This document shows positions 32,294 through 43,373 of a stretch of DNA of 64,000 nucleotides, one piece after another (within the stretch, counting starts at the first letter, position 1; each line of letters opens with the position of its first letter). Made by a program: the position numbers and the translations under genes. A model generated the notes under the pieces. The model was not told the DNA's origin. It did no database searches and saw nothing but the letters and a program-made list of their open reading frames with translations. The DNA comes from Tillandsia leiboldiana (lineage: Eukaryota; Streptophyta; Magnoliopsida; Poales; Bromeliaceae): assembly GCA_029204045.2 (NCBI GenBank), contig CM055068.1, positions 31,571,587-31,635,586 on the forward strand. The letters run 5' to 3'.

Positions 32294-35100
32294 TGTCACG
32301 CCCCGGGGTTTTTTTTAGCGAAAACGATTCATAAAAGTCGAATATTTGACGTGTAAATTTTTTGTTTTAAAAGAGAACCCCTCTTCCCCGGCACGTGCCC
32401 AGACCCGCCACACATACAGGGTCACTCTGCAACCGGACAGAGTCTCCCCTGTACGTGCACGGCGTAGCGTTCAGTACATGTTCCAACATACACAGCCAAT
32501 CAATCACAACAATCATTCACAACCAACCAGCATTCTAAACTACTAAAAGAAGAACATATGGCCGATCAGTTTGGAAAGGATAAATCCATAGTTTTGAAAG
32601 AGCGCCTACCCGGCGCTTACGTTTTTGAAAGCTAGTTTCGAAGTCAGCATAAATCCACAAGGTTTGAAAGCGGTGCCCACCCGACACCAAGTTTTGAAAT
32701 CCCTTTCGCAATCCATAAATCCACAGGGTTTTGAAACCAGTGCCCACACGACACTTAGATTTTTAAAAACGGTTTTTCGCAATCCTTTCTTTGGCTTCTG
32801 CCTTTTTGATTTGTAAATGGCCGATAGAATAAAAGGGAAAGTAATGCACAAGGGGCACTAAATGCAACCCGTACCGACATCCACGCCGACCCCACGAGGG
32901 TATCGCGAACCTCTCAATAACTACAATGCAATGAAAAGCGAGAATAAAGGAAGAAATACAGTCCAGGGTCCCCAGCGACCCAGCTGCTCCTGTCTCGTCC
33001 TCACCACCGCCTACCCTCTCCCCTCTCCCCCGTCCGAACCCTGTCACGAAGTGGGATGTCAGTGATGCAAAAATAGTAGAGCAGGAAAACATAGTAAAAC
33101 AAACCGTGGAAGACCACCGGAGCAACCACCCTCCCAAGGAGGAAAAGCAACCTGTACACCTGCATCCTGTATACCCGGACACGTCGGACAGCTAAACCGC
33201 CGGCCCATACCGTACCTGCAGAAACCCGACCACGCCGGACAACTAAACCGACGGGTCGCAACCGCTCGCACCTCGGCGCCTCAACCCCACCACTAATAAG
33301 GGGCCCCACTACGTCACCTCGTGGGTATACACGGGTCATAGACCACTTTTCCGGAAAAGCGCACCCTTTGCGGTGGCCAAAACCACGGGTGCGCGGTGTG
33401 GCAACCTCGAGCCAAGTAACCATAACCACCATCATGTCAGCATCATAATATAAATAATAAGAGGTAATGAGGGTAAAGTGGATAATCGAAAGCAAGGTAA
33501 TAATACGCGCACTCGAGGTGGCCCGCTGACATATAATGGTTAAAAAGAGAACAACCGTCGGTAACCGACGCTAAACACTATAGAGAACCCACTAACATGC
33601 ATAAGCTATCGCCCATCATTATTTAACCCCAGTACACTTAGAATAGACCCCGTCCAATATGATAGAATTTAGAGGCTAGGAATAAAGTAAAAACAACCCA
33701 CCTGTCGCTAGTAGAAAAACCACGCTCGGCTCCCCGCGTTCCGGCGCGCTCCCCGAAGCTGCAAAACGGGACCCCCCGGGCGGGGAGGTCAAGAACCTTT
33801 AAACGCGAAGTAAGGAAAAGCCCCAACACCAGCCGGCCCCCCGACGGCAGCGACCAAACCCCCCACGCGCCGCCGTGCTGCCCGCGCGGCGCCTCGCATG
33901 TGCGGGCTGCCCCGCGGCTGCCCGCATGCGGGTGCCCCGCGCGGCGCCCCCGCATGCGCGTGCTGCCCCGCGCGGTGCCCCCCGCATGCGCGGGCTGCCC
34001 CGCGCGGCGCCCCGCATGCGGGTGCCCCGCACGGCACCCCCGCATGCGCGGGCTTGCACCGCGCTGTGGCCCCCGCATGCGCGGGCTGCCCCGTGCGGCG
34101 CCCCGCATGCGGGTGCCCCGCACCGCACCCCCGCATGCGCGGGCTGTAACCGCGCGGTGCCCCCCGCATGCGCGGGCAGCCCCGCGCGGCGCCCCGCATG
34201 CGGGTGCCCCGCACGGCGCCCCCGCATGCGCGGGCTGCCCCGCGCGGCGCCCCGCATGCGGGTGCCCCGCACGGCACCCCCCGCATGCGCGGGCTGTACC
34301 GCGCGGTGCCCCGCATGCGGGTGCCCCGCGCGGCGCCCCCGCATGGCGGGTTGCCCCGCGCGGCGCTCCGCGTGCGGTGGCACGCCCCTCTCCTTCCATC
34401 TCCGACGAAATCAAGAAACCCCCCCCCCCCCCCTCGTTCGTGACAAGAAAGACAAGAAATGAAAACGACAACACGGCTCACCTTGTTTTCGTCGGTACCG
34501 GGCGAAGGAGAGGGATCGTCCTCTTCGCGTTCGTCGGATCTTTGCGGGGAGGCGATCGATCTCTTCTCTTCCACGCCGGCCGATGGGAAGGACGAGGGTT
34601 TTGGGGAACCGCTCCTCGTCCACGCTCGGATATTGTACGCCAAGGAGGGGGGAGGCGAGGTTTAGGAAAACCTAATTCCCAAGGCCGACTACTTAGACGT
34701 TTTGGGCGTAGTGGATTTTGGACCCCAAATTAATTTTAACCCCTCGTGTGAAAGGAAAACAAAAACGGGGTGGTTTAATCCCATACCTCAAACTGATCGA
34801 CTAAAATCGATCTGATTGCGGACCAGAGTTCGGTCTGCCCCCGGTAATTGTGTAAGTCACCTGGGCTACGGTACCAGCTTCCGGAATTTATTCTGGGAGA
34901 TCCGGGGGTCGAAATCCAAAACCGATCGCGCCGCCGGTCTCCGTTTCGCGAGCTTTATTAACCAAAAATACCCGCGAGCCCCGACCGTCTGCCCAGAAAA
35001 CAAGGAAAAAATTACTCTCGGACCCCTATTGTCAACCGAACGGTTCAATAAAAATCAACGGAAAGCCCAGAAGGGTAAAATAAAATCTGCGGTTATCACA
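32294..35100 (-). repeat. Element C 3' LTR
   Basis: 2807 bp; TGTCACGCCCC at 32294 and TTATCACA at the right edge. It is 135 bp shorter than the 5' LTR, mainly from fewer minisatellite units. Confidence 0.93.
33895..34375. repeat. GCATGC-rich minisatellite in C 3' LTR
   Basis: Units of roughly 58 bp with internal subrepeats, each containing GCATGCGGGTGCCCCGC and GCATGCGCGGGCTG. Six GCATGCGGGTGCC occurrences. Extremely GC and CpG rich, which opens long reading frames on both strands; these are not genes. A C homopolymer follows near 34420. Confidence 0.9.
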
Positions 35101-35114
35101 CCACTCACCTCTAA
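35101..35114 (-). promoter_or_regulatory. Polypurine tract-like sequence of element C
   Basis: On the minus strand TTAGAGGTGAGTGG lies directly before the 3' LTR start TGTGATAACC, the same string as in elements B and D. Confidence 0.5.
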
Positions 35115-35136
35115 AAACGAGTTTCGTCCTCGAAAC

Positions 35137-38100
35137 TCAGACCCGGATGGTGGTGAACAGGTTCGGGTAGTTCTCCCTCATTTTAGATTCCAGCTCCCAT
35201 GTTGCTTCTCGCTCCTCGTGGTTGCTCCAGAGTACCTTCACGTAGGGGATGGCTCGATTCCGCAGTGATTTGCTTTCCCTTGCCAGGATTCTCACGGGGG
35301 TTTCCTCGAAGCTTAGGTCTTCTTTAAGGTCGAGTATGGCGACATCCAGGATATGCGATGGATCGGAGAGGTATTTACGGAGCATCGAAACGTGGAAGAC
35401 GTCATGGACTCGGTCGAGGTTTGGTGGTAGGGCAAGGCGGTACGCCACTGGGCCGATGCGTTCCAAAATCTCGAAAGGCCCTACAAACCGTGGGCTCAGT
35501 TTCCCTTTTAGCCCGAACCGCTTGACTCCTCTGGACGGCGAGACCCGCAAGAAAACATGCTCTCCCACTTGGAATTCCAAGTCGCGGCGCCTTTGGTCCG
35601 CGTAGCTCTTCTGGCGACTCTGGGCGGTTAGCAGGCGCTGTCTGATGAGGCGAACCTTCTCTTCCGTTTCCTCCACTAAGTCGGGCCCCAAGAATTTCCG
35701 TTCTCCCAGATCGTCCCAACAAATCGGGGATCGGCAGCGTCTTCCATATAAGGCCTCGTAGGGCGCCATCTGGATGCTGGCCTGGTAGCTGTTGTTGTAG
35801 GCGAATTCCACGAGAGGTAGGTAGCGTGACCACCCGATCCCCCAATCTAGTACACAGGCGCGGAGCAGGTCTTCGAGGGTTTGTATCACACGCTCCGACT
35901 GTCCGTCCGTCTGAGGGTGGAAGGCCGTGCTGAACTGTAGTTTGGTCCCCATGGCCCGCTGAAGGCTCTGCCAAAACTTCGAGACAAAGCGCGTGTCTCT
36001 GTCCGAGGTGATCGATGCCGGCACTCCATGTAATCTCACGATCTCGCTGATATAAGCTTGGGCTAATCGTTCCCGGGTCCAGGTCGTATGAATTGGCAGA
36101 AAGTGTGCTGACTTGGTTAACCGGTCGACTACGACCCAAATTGCGTCGTGGCCCTGTTGTGATCGTGGGAAGCCCGTGACAAAGTCCATCGTGATCTGAT
36201 CCCACTTCCACTCCGGCACCGGTAGAGGTTGTAGCTTCCCTGCTGGCCGCTGGTGCTCGACCTTTATCTGTTGGCACACTAGGCAATGAGCTACGTGTCG
36301 GGTGACGTCCCCCTTCATTTTGGGCCACCAGTAGATCTGTTTGAGGTCCCTATACATCTTTGTGCCCCCTGGATGTGCCGCATAAGGGGCCCGGTGTGCC
36401 TCCGTCAAAATTTCCTCCTTCAGCTCCGACGAATCCGGTATGCAGATCCGTCTGCGGAACCGTAGTGTGCCGTCGCCTTCCACTGCGAAGTCGCTCTCTT
36501 GGTCCAGGGGAATCTTGTCTCGTACGCGCTGTAAGTGCGGGTCGGTCTGCTGTCCCTCCCGGATCTTCTCAAGTAACGTCGGCTTGACCACCAAGGTTAG
36601 GAGTTGCCTAACCGTGCCTGTCGGCACCACTTCCAACTGCATTCGTGCGAACTCCGCTATTAAGTGGTTTTGCTCCGTTATTGCGCTCCTCGACGCCCCT
36701 TCTGGGCGCCCTTTCCTGCTCAAGGCGTCCGCCACCACGTTTGCCTTTCCGGGGTGGTATTGAATCGTCAAGTCGTAATCCTTTAACAACTCCAGCCACC
36801 GCCTTTGCCGCAAGTTTAATTCTTTTGGGTAAAGATGTACTTAAGACTTTGATGATCCGAGAAGACGTTACAGTGGACTCCAAAGAGATAGTGCCTCCAC
36901 AGTTTTAGAACGAAGACTACTGCGGCCAGCTCCAAGTCGTGTATCGGGTAGTTCTTTTCGTAGTCCTTCAGTTGCCTGGACGCGTAGGCAATCACTTTCC
37001 CCTGTTGCATCAGAACACCACCCAGACCGATCCCCGACGCGTCGCAGTACACTTCGTAATCTTCTCCAGGTGTCGGCAGCACAAGTATCGGTGCCCTGGT
37101 TAACTTCCTTTTGAGTTCCTCAAAACTCTCCTGGCATTTGGCCGTCCATATGAACTTCTCCCCTTTTCTGGTCAGCCGATTCAAAGGGGTAGCAATCTTC
37201 GCGAAACCCTCCACGAAACGCCGGTAATATCCTGCCAGTCCTAGGAAACTGCGGACCTCTGTCACCGTCGTCGGCGGCTGCCAGTCGACCACGGACTCCA
37301 CCTTCTTCGGATCCACGGCGACTCCCTGCGCCGAGATCACATGTCCTAGGAAGCCGACTTCGCGTAGCCAGAACTCACACTTCTTGAGTTTAGCGAACAG
37401 CTCCTGCTCTCTGAGAGTTTGGAGGATCGTTTGCAAGTGGTCCTCGTGTTCCTTGTCGGTAGCGGAATAGATCAGGAGGTCGTCGATGAAAACCACCACG
37501 AACCGATCCAGGAAGGGTCTGAAGATCCGGTTCATCATGTCCATGAAGACTGCGGGGGCGTTCGTGAGTCCGAAAGGCATAACCGCGAACTCGTAGTGGC
37601 CATACCGGGTCCGGAAAGCAGTCTTCGGGATGTCCTTGTCCCGAACCCGGAGTTGGTGGTAGCCTGATTGCAAATCGATCTTGGAGAAGACCGTCGCCCC
37701 CCTCAGCTGGTCGAAGAGGTCATCTATTCTGGGCAGAGGGTACTTATTTTTCACAGTGACTTTGTTTATTCCTCTGTAGTCAATGCAGAGACGCAGGCTT
37801 CCGTCTTTCTTCCGCACAAAGAGTACCGGTGCGCCCCAGGGTGACACACTCGGTCTTATGAACCCTTTATCCAAGAGGTCTTCCAGCTGTGCCTTAAGCT
37901 CCTTTAATTCTGCGAAGGCCATTCGGTAAGGTGCTTTCGAAATAGGCTGCGTGCCCGGTAGTAGTTCGATGGGGAACTCCACCTCCCGTTCAGGGGGCAT
38001 CCCAGGCAGTTCCGTGGGAAAGACGTCGGGGAAGTCCCTCACCACTGGAATATCGGCGAGCGTCGTCGGGGGTCGGGTAGCCAAATCCACCGATGCCCAG

Positions 38101-39899
38101 TAGGCCACGCAACCACCCTCCACCAGTCTTCTGGCCCGGGTCGCTGAGATGATCGCCGGGAAGGAGATGCTCTTACCCATCATGTACACATGCTCAGGGA
38201 AACCCGGTTCGTGTAAACGCAGCTGTCGCTTGTCGCAATCGATGAGTGCCTGGTACCTCGTGAGCCAGTTCATGCCCAGCACCACGTCGTACTCCTTCAG
38301 GGGGATTACCACTAAATCCCAAGGGCATGCTAGTCGCCCTAGTTTAATCGGGCAGGCGGTCACGACGCTGACCGCCTCCAAGGTCCCTCCCGCCGTTTGC
38401 ACCGTCAAGGGATTTTGGAGGGGTGTCTCCTCGAGACCAAACAAAAATGCGAAGTCACGGGAAATGAAAGAGTGTGTTGCTCCGGTGTCGAAAAGGGTTC
38501 TAGCACGGGAATTTGAAACAGAAGTAGTACCTGCAAGTGCTTCCTCCGGCAGATCTGTCTCTTGGTGGGTCATTGAGAAGACTCTCCCGCCTGGTTGTGG
38601 CTGCCGGTCCTCCTCGCGCCGTGGTGCAGGGGGCCTAGACGTCGACGCCATAGGGGCTTTCCCCCGCCCTGAGAGCTGTGGCGTGGGCGTAGAAGCTGCG
38701 GAGGACGCAGACCCCCCGCCTAAGGGGCAGTTGCGGCGGAAGTGCCCTCGTCTGCCGCACCTGAAGCAGTGGTCGCCTTTTTGGGGGCACTCCCCCGGAA
38801 TGTGCCCTCCCCCGCATATGACACAAGGCCTATTCCCCGGCCTCGGTCCTCCTGTTGGTGCGCTCCGGGACCCCGCCTGAGGTCTCCACCGTTTGGGGGC
38901 CCCGCCCCCGCCCTAAGAGCCTCCTCCCGAGTTCTGCTGTTGCCGCTTCCGGTCCTCCAGCCGCGTCGAGTTCTCCCTTCTGGCGCGGGTGACCGCAAAA
39001 CCCCGCTCCACCGTAGTGGCTCTGTCGACCACTTTCTGGAAGGTGTGCAGTTCGGCTGCTTGCACCACCTCGAAGATATTGCTCCGCAAGCCATCCACAA
39101 AGAGTTGCGCCTTGTGTGCCTCGTCCCTTATGACGAACGGGACGCAGTTTGCTAGCCGGACGAACTCCCGCTGATACTCCATGACCGTCCGGTTCCCCTG
39201 TTGGATGTGGTTCAGGTCATCCTCCAACTTTTTCTTGACACTGTTGGTGAAGAAGGCCCCGAACAGTTCCTGCTTGAAGGTTGTCCAGGACGGATGTGTG
39301 GTACCCTTAGCAGGATCGGGACGTACCGTCTTCCACCACAAGCGGGCGTTCCCCTCCAGGCAGTGGACCGCTAGGGGAACCCGCTCGTTATCCTCCATGA
39401 GTAGGTCTTCGAAGAGTTTCTCCATCGACCCCACCCATTTCTCGACGATCCACGGATCAGTCGTGTCCCCTTCGAACGTGGGTGGGTCGTATTTCTTGAA
39501 GTCTTTCAGGTTGGCCCGCACCCGATCCCGCTCGGTCATCGCACCCGTCCCCTCCCTCGCGGCGGTGGCAGCCACGGTCGGGGCAGGTGTGACTACAGTC
39601 TCCTCCAGAGTAACCCTGCTGGTCGTCCCCGGCGCCGGTCCCGTAGTCGTCGCCGGTGGTGGCGCTGTCGGTGGTGCCGCGGCCGGCGCTGTCGACCCCC
39701 GTGGGGGAACCGGGGCGACCGTCACCGTCGCGGCCTGTTGCTGTTGCGTCAACTGACGCACATGCTCAGTAAGGTTGGCCAGATTCCCCGCCATCTCCTG
39801 CAGTTGCTGCCGCAGGAGCTGGTTCTCCGCGGCCGTCGACGCCGTCGCGTCTGCTTCTGCGTCCCCGGCCGATGATCTAGTACGGGCCATGTCTGTCAT
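35137..39899 (-). pseudogene. Element C gag-pol, one stop and one frameshift
   Basis: Gag starts at 39899 (MTDMARTRSS; the conserved start MARTRSS is at 39890). Capsid follows (KYDPPTFEGDT, RLWWKTVRPDP, EYQREFVRLAN). TAG at 38913-38915 interrupts the Gly-rich linker; the same frame then continues through both CCHC knuckles (CVICGGGH..., CFRCGRRGHFRRNC), protease (LFDTGATHSFI, DTG at 38481-38489), RT (FIDD at 37479-37490) and the start of RNase H (CDASGIGLGGV). A one-base deletion near 36821-36826 shifts the frame within RNase H. The remainder (36813-35137) is open: HHCC zinc-binding region, DDE integrase core (DFVTGFP, SDRDTRF, QSERVIQTLE) and a chromodomain ending at 35137. All catalytic motifs look intact. 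Both lesions could be mutations or base-calling errors; the frameshift lies in an AAAAG run. Confidence 0.94.
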
Positions 39900-40089
39900 A
39901 CATCACAAGAGTCAACTTTAGACTACCCTACTAACAACAACCATAAAGTGAGACAAAGGACTCAACATCCCCCCCCCCCCCTTTCGGTCACTCACGTTCT
40001 ACAGTCCTATGCCCTACCCATTTCATTCATATGTAGGCAAGTGAGGGTTGTCTACGGATGTCGGCACTAACTGTTGTGATTGAAAGAAC

Positions 40090-40101
40090 TCTCTGATACC
40101 A
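40090..40101 (-). promoter_or_regulatory. Primer binding site of element C
   Basis: TGGTATCAGAGA on the minus strand, 7 nt from the LTR end (spacer GATTAAA), initiator-tRNA-Met type. The leader between here and gag contains a C homopolymer (G on the coding strand) near 39970. Confidence 0.88.
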
Positions 40102-40108
40102 TTTAATC

Positions 40109-43050
40109 TGTCACGCCCCGGGGGTTTGTTTTAGCGGAAACGATTCATAAAAGTCGAATATTTGACGTGTAAATTTTTTTGTTTAAAAGAGAACCCCTCT
40201 TCCCCGGCACGTGCCCAGACCCGCCACACATACAGGGTCACTCTGCAACCGGACAGAGTCTCCCCTGTACGTGCACGGCGTAGCGTTCAGTACATGTTCC
40301 AACATACACAGCCAATCAATCACAACAATCATTCACAACCAACCAGCATTCTAAACTACTAAAAGAAGAACATATGGCCGATCAGTTTGGAAAGGATAAA
40401 TCCATAGTTTTGAAAGAGCGCCTACCCGGCGCTTACGTTTTTGAAAGCTAGTTTCGAAGTCAGCATAAATCCACAAGGTTTGAAAGCGGTGCCCACCCGA
40501 CACCAAGTTTTGAAATCCCTTTCGCAATCCATAAATCCACAGGGTTTTGAAACCAGTGCCCACACGACACTTAGATTTTTAAAAACGGTTTTCGCAATCC
40601 TTTCTTTGGCTTCTGCCTTTTTGATTTTTAAATGGCCGATAGAAATAAAAGGGAAAGTAATGCACAAGGGGCACAAAATGCAACCCATACCGACATCCAC
40701 GGCGACCCCACGAGGGTATCGCGAGCCTCTCACATAACTACAATGCAATGAAAAGCGAGAATAAAGGAAGAAATACAGTCCAGGGTCCCCAGTGACCCAG
40801 CTGCTCCTGTCCCGTCCTCACCACCGCCTACCTCTCCCCCCGTCCGAACCCTGTCACGAAGTGGGATGTCAGTGACGCAAAAATAGTAGAGCAGGAAAAC
40901 ATTGTAAAACAAACCGTGAAGACCACCGGAGCAACCACCCTCCCAAGGAGGAAAAGCAACCTGTACACCTGCATCCTGTAATACCCGGACACGTCGGACA
41001 GCTAAACCGACGGCCCATACCGTACCTGCAGAAACCCGACCACGCCGGACAACTAAACCGACGGGTCGCACCGCTCGCACCTCGGCGCCTCAACCCCACC
41101 ACTAATAAGGGGCCCCACTACGTCACCTCGTGGGTATACACGGGTCATAGACCACTTTTCCGGAAAAGCGCACCCTTTGCGGTGGCCAAACCGCGGGTGC
41201 GCGTGTGGCAACCTCGAGCCAAGTAACCGTAACCACCATCATGTCAGCATCATAATATAAATAACAAGAGTAATGAGGTAAAGTGCATAATCGAAAGCAA
41301 GGAAATAATACGCGCACTCGAAGGTGGCCCGCTGACATATAATGGTTAAAAAGAGAACAACCGTCGGTAACCGACGCTAAACACTATAGAGAACCCACTA
41401 ACATGCATAAGCTATCGCCCATCATTATTTAACCCCAGTACACTTAGAATAGACCCCGTCCAATATGATAGAATTTAGAGGCTAGGAATAAAGTAAAAAC
41501 AACCCACCTGTCACTAGTAGAAAAACCACGCTCGGCTCCCCGCGTTCCGGCGCGCTCCCCGAAGCTGCAAAACGGGACCCCCGGGCGGGGAGGTCAAGAA
41601 CCTTTAAACGCGAAGTAAGGAAAAGCCCCAACACCAGCCGGCCCCCCGACGGCAGCGACCAAACCCCCCACGCGCCGCCGTGCTGCCCGCGCAGCGCCTA
41701 GCATGTGCGGGCTGCCCCGCGGCTGCCCCGCATGCGGGTGCCCCGCGCGGCGCCCCCGCATGCGCGTGCTGCCCCGCGCGGTGCCCCCGCATGCGCGGGC
41801 TGCCCCGCGCGGCGCCCCGCATGCGGGTGCCCCGCACGGCACCCCCGCATGCGCGGGCTGCACCGCGCGGTGCCCCCGCATGCGCGGGCTGCCCCGCGCG
41901 GCGCCCCGCATGCGGGTGCCCCGCACGGCACCCCCGCATGCGCGGGCTGCACCGCGCGGTGCCCCCGCATGCGCGGGCTGCCCCGCGCGGCGCCCCGCAT
42001 GCGGGTGCCCCGCACGGCACCCCCGCATGCACGGGCTGTACCGCGCGGTGCCCCCCGCATGCGCGAGCAGCCCCGCGCGGCGCCCCGCATGCGGGTGCCC
42101 CGCACGGCGCCCCCCGCATGCGCGAGCAGCCCCGCGCGGCGCCCCGCATGCGTGTGCCCCGCACGGCGCCCCCGCATGCGCGGGCTGCCCCGCGCGGCGC
42201 CCCGCATGCGGGTGCCCCGCACGGCACCCCCGCATGCGCGGGCTGTACCGCGCGGTGCCCCGCATGCGGGTGCCCCGCGCGGCGCCCCCGCATGCGCGGG
42301 TTGCCCCGCGCGGCGCTCCGCGTGCGGTGGCACGCCCCTCTCCTTCCATCTCCGACGAAATCAAGAAACCCCCCCCCCCCCCTCGTTCGTGACGAGAAAA
42401 GACAAGAAATGAAAACGACAACACGGCTCACCTTGTTTTCGTCGGTACCGGGCGAAGGAGAGGGATCGTCCTCTTCGCGTTCGTCGGATCTTTGCGGGGA
42501 GGCGATCGATCTCTTCTCTTCCACGCCGGCCGATGGGAAGGACGAGGGTTTTGGGGAACCGCTCCTCGTCCACGCTCGGATATTGTACGCCAAGGAGGGG
42601 GGAGGCGAGGTTTAGGAAAACCTAATTCCCAAGGCCGACTACTTAGACGTTTTGGGCGTAGTGGATTTTGGACCCCAAATTAATTTTAACCCCTCGTGTG
42701 AAAGGAAAACAAAAACGGGGTGGTTTAATCCCATACCTCAAACTGATCGACTAAAATCGATCTGATTGCGGACCAGAGTTCGGTCTGCCCCCGGTAATTG
42801 TGTAAGTCACCTGGGCTACGGTACCAGCTTCCGGAATTTATTCTGGGAGATCCGGGGGTCGGAATCCAAAACCGTTCGCGCCGCCGGTCTCCGTTTCGCG
42901 AGCTTTATTAACCAAAAATACCCGCGAGCCCCGACCGTCTGCCCAGAAAACAAGGAAAAAATTACCCTCGGACCCCTATTGTCAACCGAACGGTTCAATA
43001 AAAATCAACGGAAAGCCCAGAAGGGTAAAATAAAATCCGCGGTTATCACA
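40109..43050 (-). repeat. Element C 5' LTR
   Basis: 2942 bp; same termini as the 3' LTR. It carries two more minisatellite units than the 3' LTR. The remainder differs by scattered single-base changes and indels. Confidence 0.93.
41700..42325. repeat. GCATGC-rich minisatellite in C 5' LTR
   Basis: Same array as at 33895-34375 but longer: seven GCATGCGGGTGCC occurrences plus one GCATGCGTGTGCC variant. Long open frames of more than 300 codons across it are artefacts of composition and period. Confidence 0.9.
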
Positions 43051-43055
43051 GCGCC

Positions 43056-43353
43056 GCTTCAACAATTGTGGATTTATCCTTTCAAACTGATCGGCCGTGA
43101 GATTTATTCAGTGTTTGTGAATGTGTGCCTGTTAGAAACTGTTGTGATTGAATTGATGACTGTATTTGGACGTTGTACTAGCCGCGACGCCGTGCATATA
43201 TAGAGGAGACTCTGTTCGTTTGCAGAGTGATTCTGTGTATGCGGCGGGTCTGGGCACGCACGGGAAGAAGGTTTTTCAAAAAAAAAATTTACGCGCCAAA
43301 TACATACCTTTTTGTGAATCGTTTCCGCTGAAATAAACCCCCGGGGCGTGACA
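43056..43353 (+). repeat. Element D 5' LTR, right remnant
   Basis: Continues the LTR from 32293 after the second GCGCC copy (43051-43055) and ends GGGGCGTGACA. It shows about ten differences from D's own 3' LTR in 300 bp. Confidence 0.9.
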
Positions 43354-43361
43354 GATTAAGA

Positions 43362-43373
43362 TGGTATCAGAGA
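43362..43373 (+). promoter_or_regulatory. Primer binding site of element D
   Basis: TGGTATCAGAGA, 8 nt after the LTR end, initiator-tRNA-Met type. The leader to 43583 contains a G homopolymer near 43486. Confidence 0.88.

Larger units (their letters stand above)
32294..43050 (-). mobile_element. Element C: complete, nearly intact Ty3/gypsy chromovirus
   Basis: 10,757 bp, minus strand, inserted in element D's 5' LTR with a perfect 5-bp target duplication GCGCC (32289-32293 and 43051-43055). 5' LTR 40109-43050, PBS 40090-40101, gag-pol 39899-35137, purine tract 35101-35114, 3' LTR 32294-35100. LTRs start TGTGATAACC and end GGGGCGTGACA. The two LTRs differ little outside a GC-rich minisatellite, so the insertion is fairly young. 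Gag-pol has only one stop and one frameshift. Confidence 0.95.

Noticed and set aside
33895..34375. CRISPR-like array
   Set aside because: Units are contiguous with no unique spacers, the genome is a plant, and the array is internal to an LTR.
41604..42615. Open frames of 200-330 codons on both strands across the GCATGC array
   Set aside because: They arise from a CpG-rich tandem repeat whose period rarely generates stops; overlapping frames on both strands encode only repeated Arg/Ala/Pro/Gly/Cys strings.
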